Shown here piece by piece: positions 63,715-64,000 of a stretch of 64,000 nucleotides of DNA. A program made the translations under genes and the position numbers. The stretch covers positions 1 to 64,000 of the forward strand of contig JAAEAF010008043.1 in the NCBI GenBank assembly GCA_011037195.1, given 5' to 3'. Within the stretch, counting starts at the first letter, position 1, and each line of letters begins with the position of its first letter. The notes under the pieces were generated by a model that was not told the origin of the DNA, did not search any database, and saw nothing but the letters and a program-made list of their open reading frames with translations. Source of the DNA: Triatoma infestans. Taxonomy: Eukaryota; Arthropoda; Insecta; Hemiptera; Reduviidae.

Positions 63715-63960
63715 TGGATATAGGGAAGGGAATAGCTAAGTGCTTAGCGCGTTGGACTCCCATGCGGAGGTCCCGGGTTCGAGTCCAACTGCTGTCCTTA
63801 GTTTTTTTCTTCCTAGGAACCTCTACAGCTCACTGTTCGGTGATGGACAGTGTTGTCTGTAGCGAGAGAACACTGTCCAGAGGCCGGCAGTGCACTGAGA
63901 AGGCTCCGGGCGGTAGATGTTGAAGCTAAATTAAAAAAAAAAAAAGAAAAAAAAAAAAAG
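63715..63960 (+). repeat. tRNA-derived SINE, family S1
   Basis: A box TAGCTAAGTGC at 63733-63743 and B box GGTTCGAGTCC at 63776-63786, with a complete anticodon-arm-like segment between. The body has CTACAGCTCACTGTTCGGTG, ATGGACAGTGTTGTCTGTAG, GGAGGCC-like AGAGGCCGGCAGTGCACTGA and GGCTCCGGGCGG, then a poly(A)-rich tail. The head is the best preserved of the family. Confidence 0.88.
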
Positions 63961-64000
63961 GTATGTTGATAACGACTTTTTATCGCAAACTAAGATAGCT

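Overview
The window is low-GC, repeat-dominated eukaryotic DNA. I could not support any host protein-coding gene, rRNA gene or canonical tRNA gene. The mobile-element mix points to an arthropod, probably an insect. It includes Jockey-type and R1-type non-LTR retrotransposons, RNase H-bearing non-LTR elements, tRNA-derived SINEs, many solo LTRs and Penelope-style short elements carrying hammerhead ribozymes. The species cannot be named from the sequence alone.

Layout. 1-5 kb: a solo LTR, then three short inverted-repeat elements with hammerhead-ribozyme-like cores. 4.8-11 kb: relics of non-LTR reverse transcriptases (RWFGHV-type and R1-like), another ribozyme element and a tRNA-derived SINE relic. 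11-18 kb: mostly AT-rich DNA, with a ~1-kb repeat (called R1kb here) that holds a ribozyme element inserted with a 12-bp target-site duplication. 18.6-21.8 kb: a minus-strand RNase H-bearing LINE (LINE-A) with a 12-bp duplication, itself split inside its reverse-transcriptase PQGG motif by a 754-bp poly(A)-tailed retroposon with a 15-bp duplication. 22-27 kb: a TRIM-like miniature LTR element, a SINE, a solo LTR and a Jockey relic. 27-33 kb: nested non-LTR relics on both strands. 33-38 kb: an inverted pair of LTR-like arms inside R1kb, and a second LINE-A copy with a 13-bp duplication. 39-46 kb: four copies of one LTR family (LTR-A), one nested in a LINE. 47-62 kb: the best-preserved ribozyme element, several R1kb copies, three more LTR-A copies and a Jockey LINE. 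62-64 kb: AT-rich DNA and a SINE.

The most interesting system is the set of small elements whose inverted arms each carry a type I hammerhead motif (CTGAAGA or CTGACGA, a stem II hairpin, GAAA, then CCGGTC and a stem I partner). Two sequence lineages keep the catalytic core but have different stem II helices that remain paired. The arms are inverted, so each intact element has one ribozyme on each strand. This resembles what is known of Penelope-like elements and short hammerhead retroelements. No Penelope-type reverse transcriptase or GIY-YIG domain is visible here, so the copies would be non-autonomous.

Nothing here reads as an operon or a pathway. The elements interact by nesting and, presumably, by borrowing enzymes. 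SINEs and poly(A)-tailed insertions would depend on LINE reverse transcriptases, and solo LTRs are left by recombination of full elements that are no longer present.
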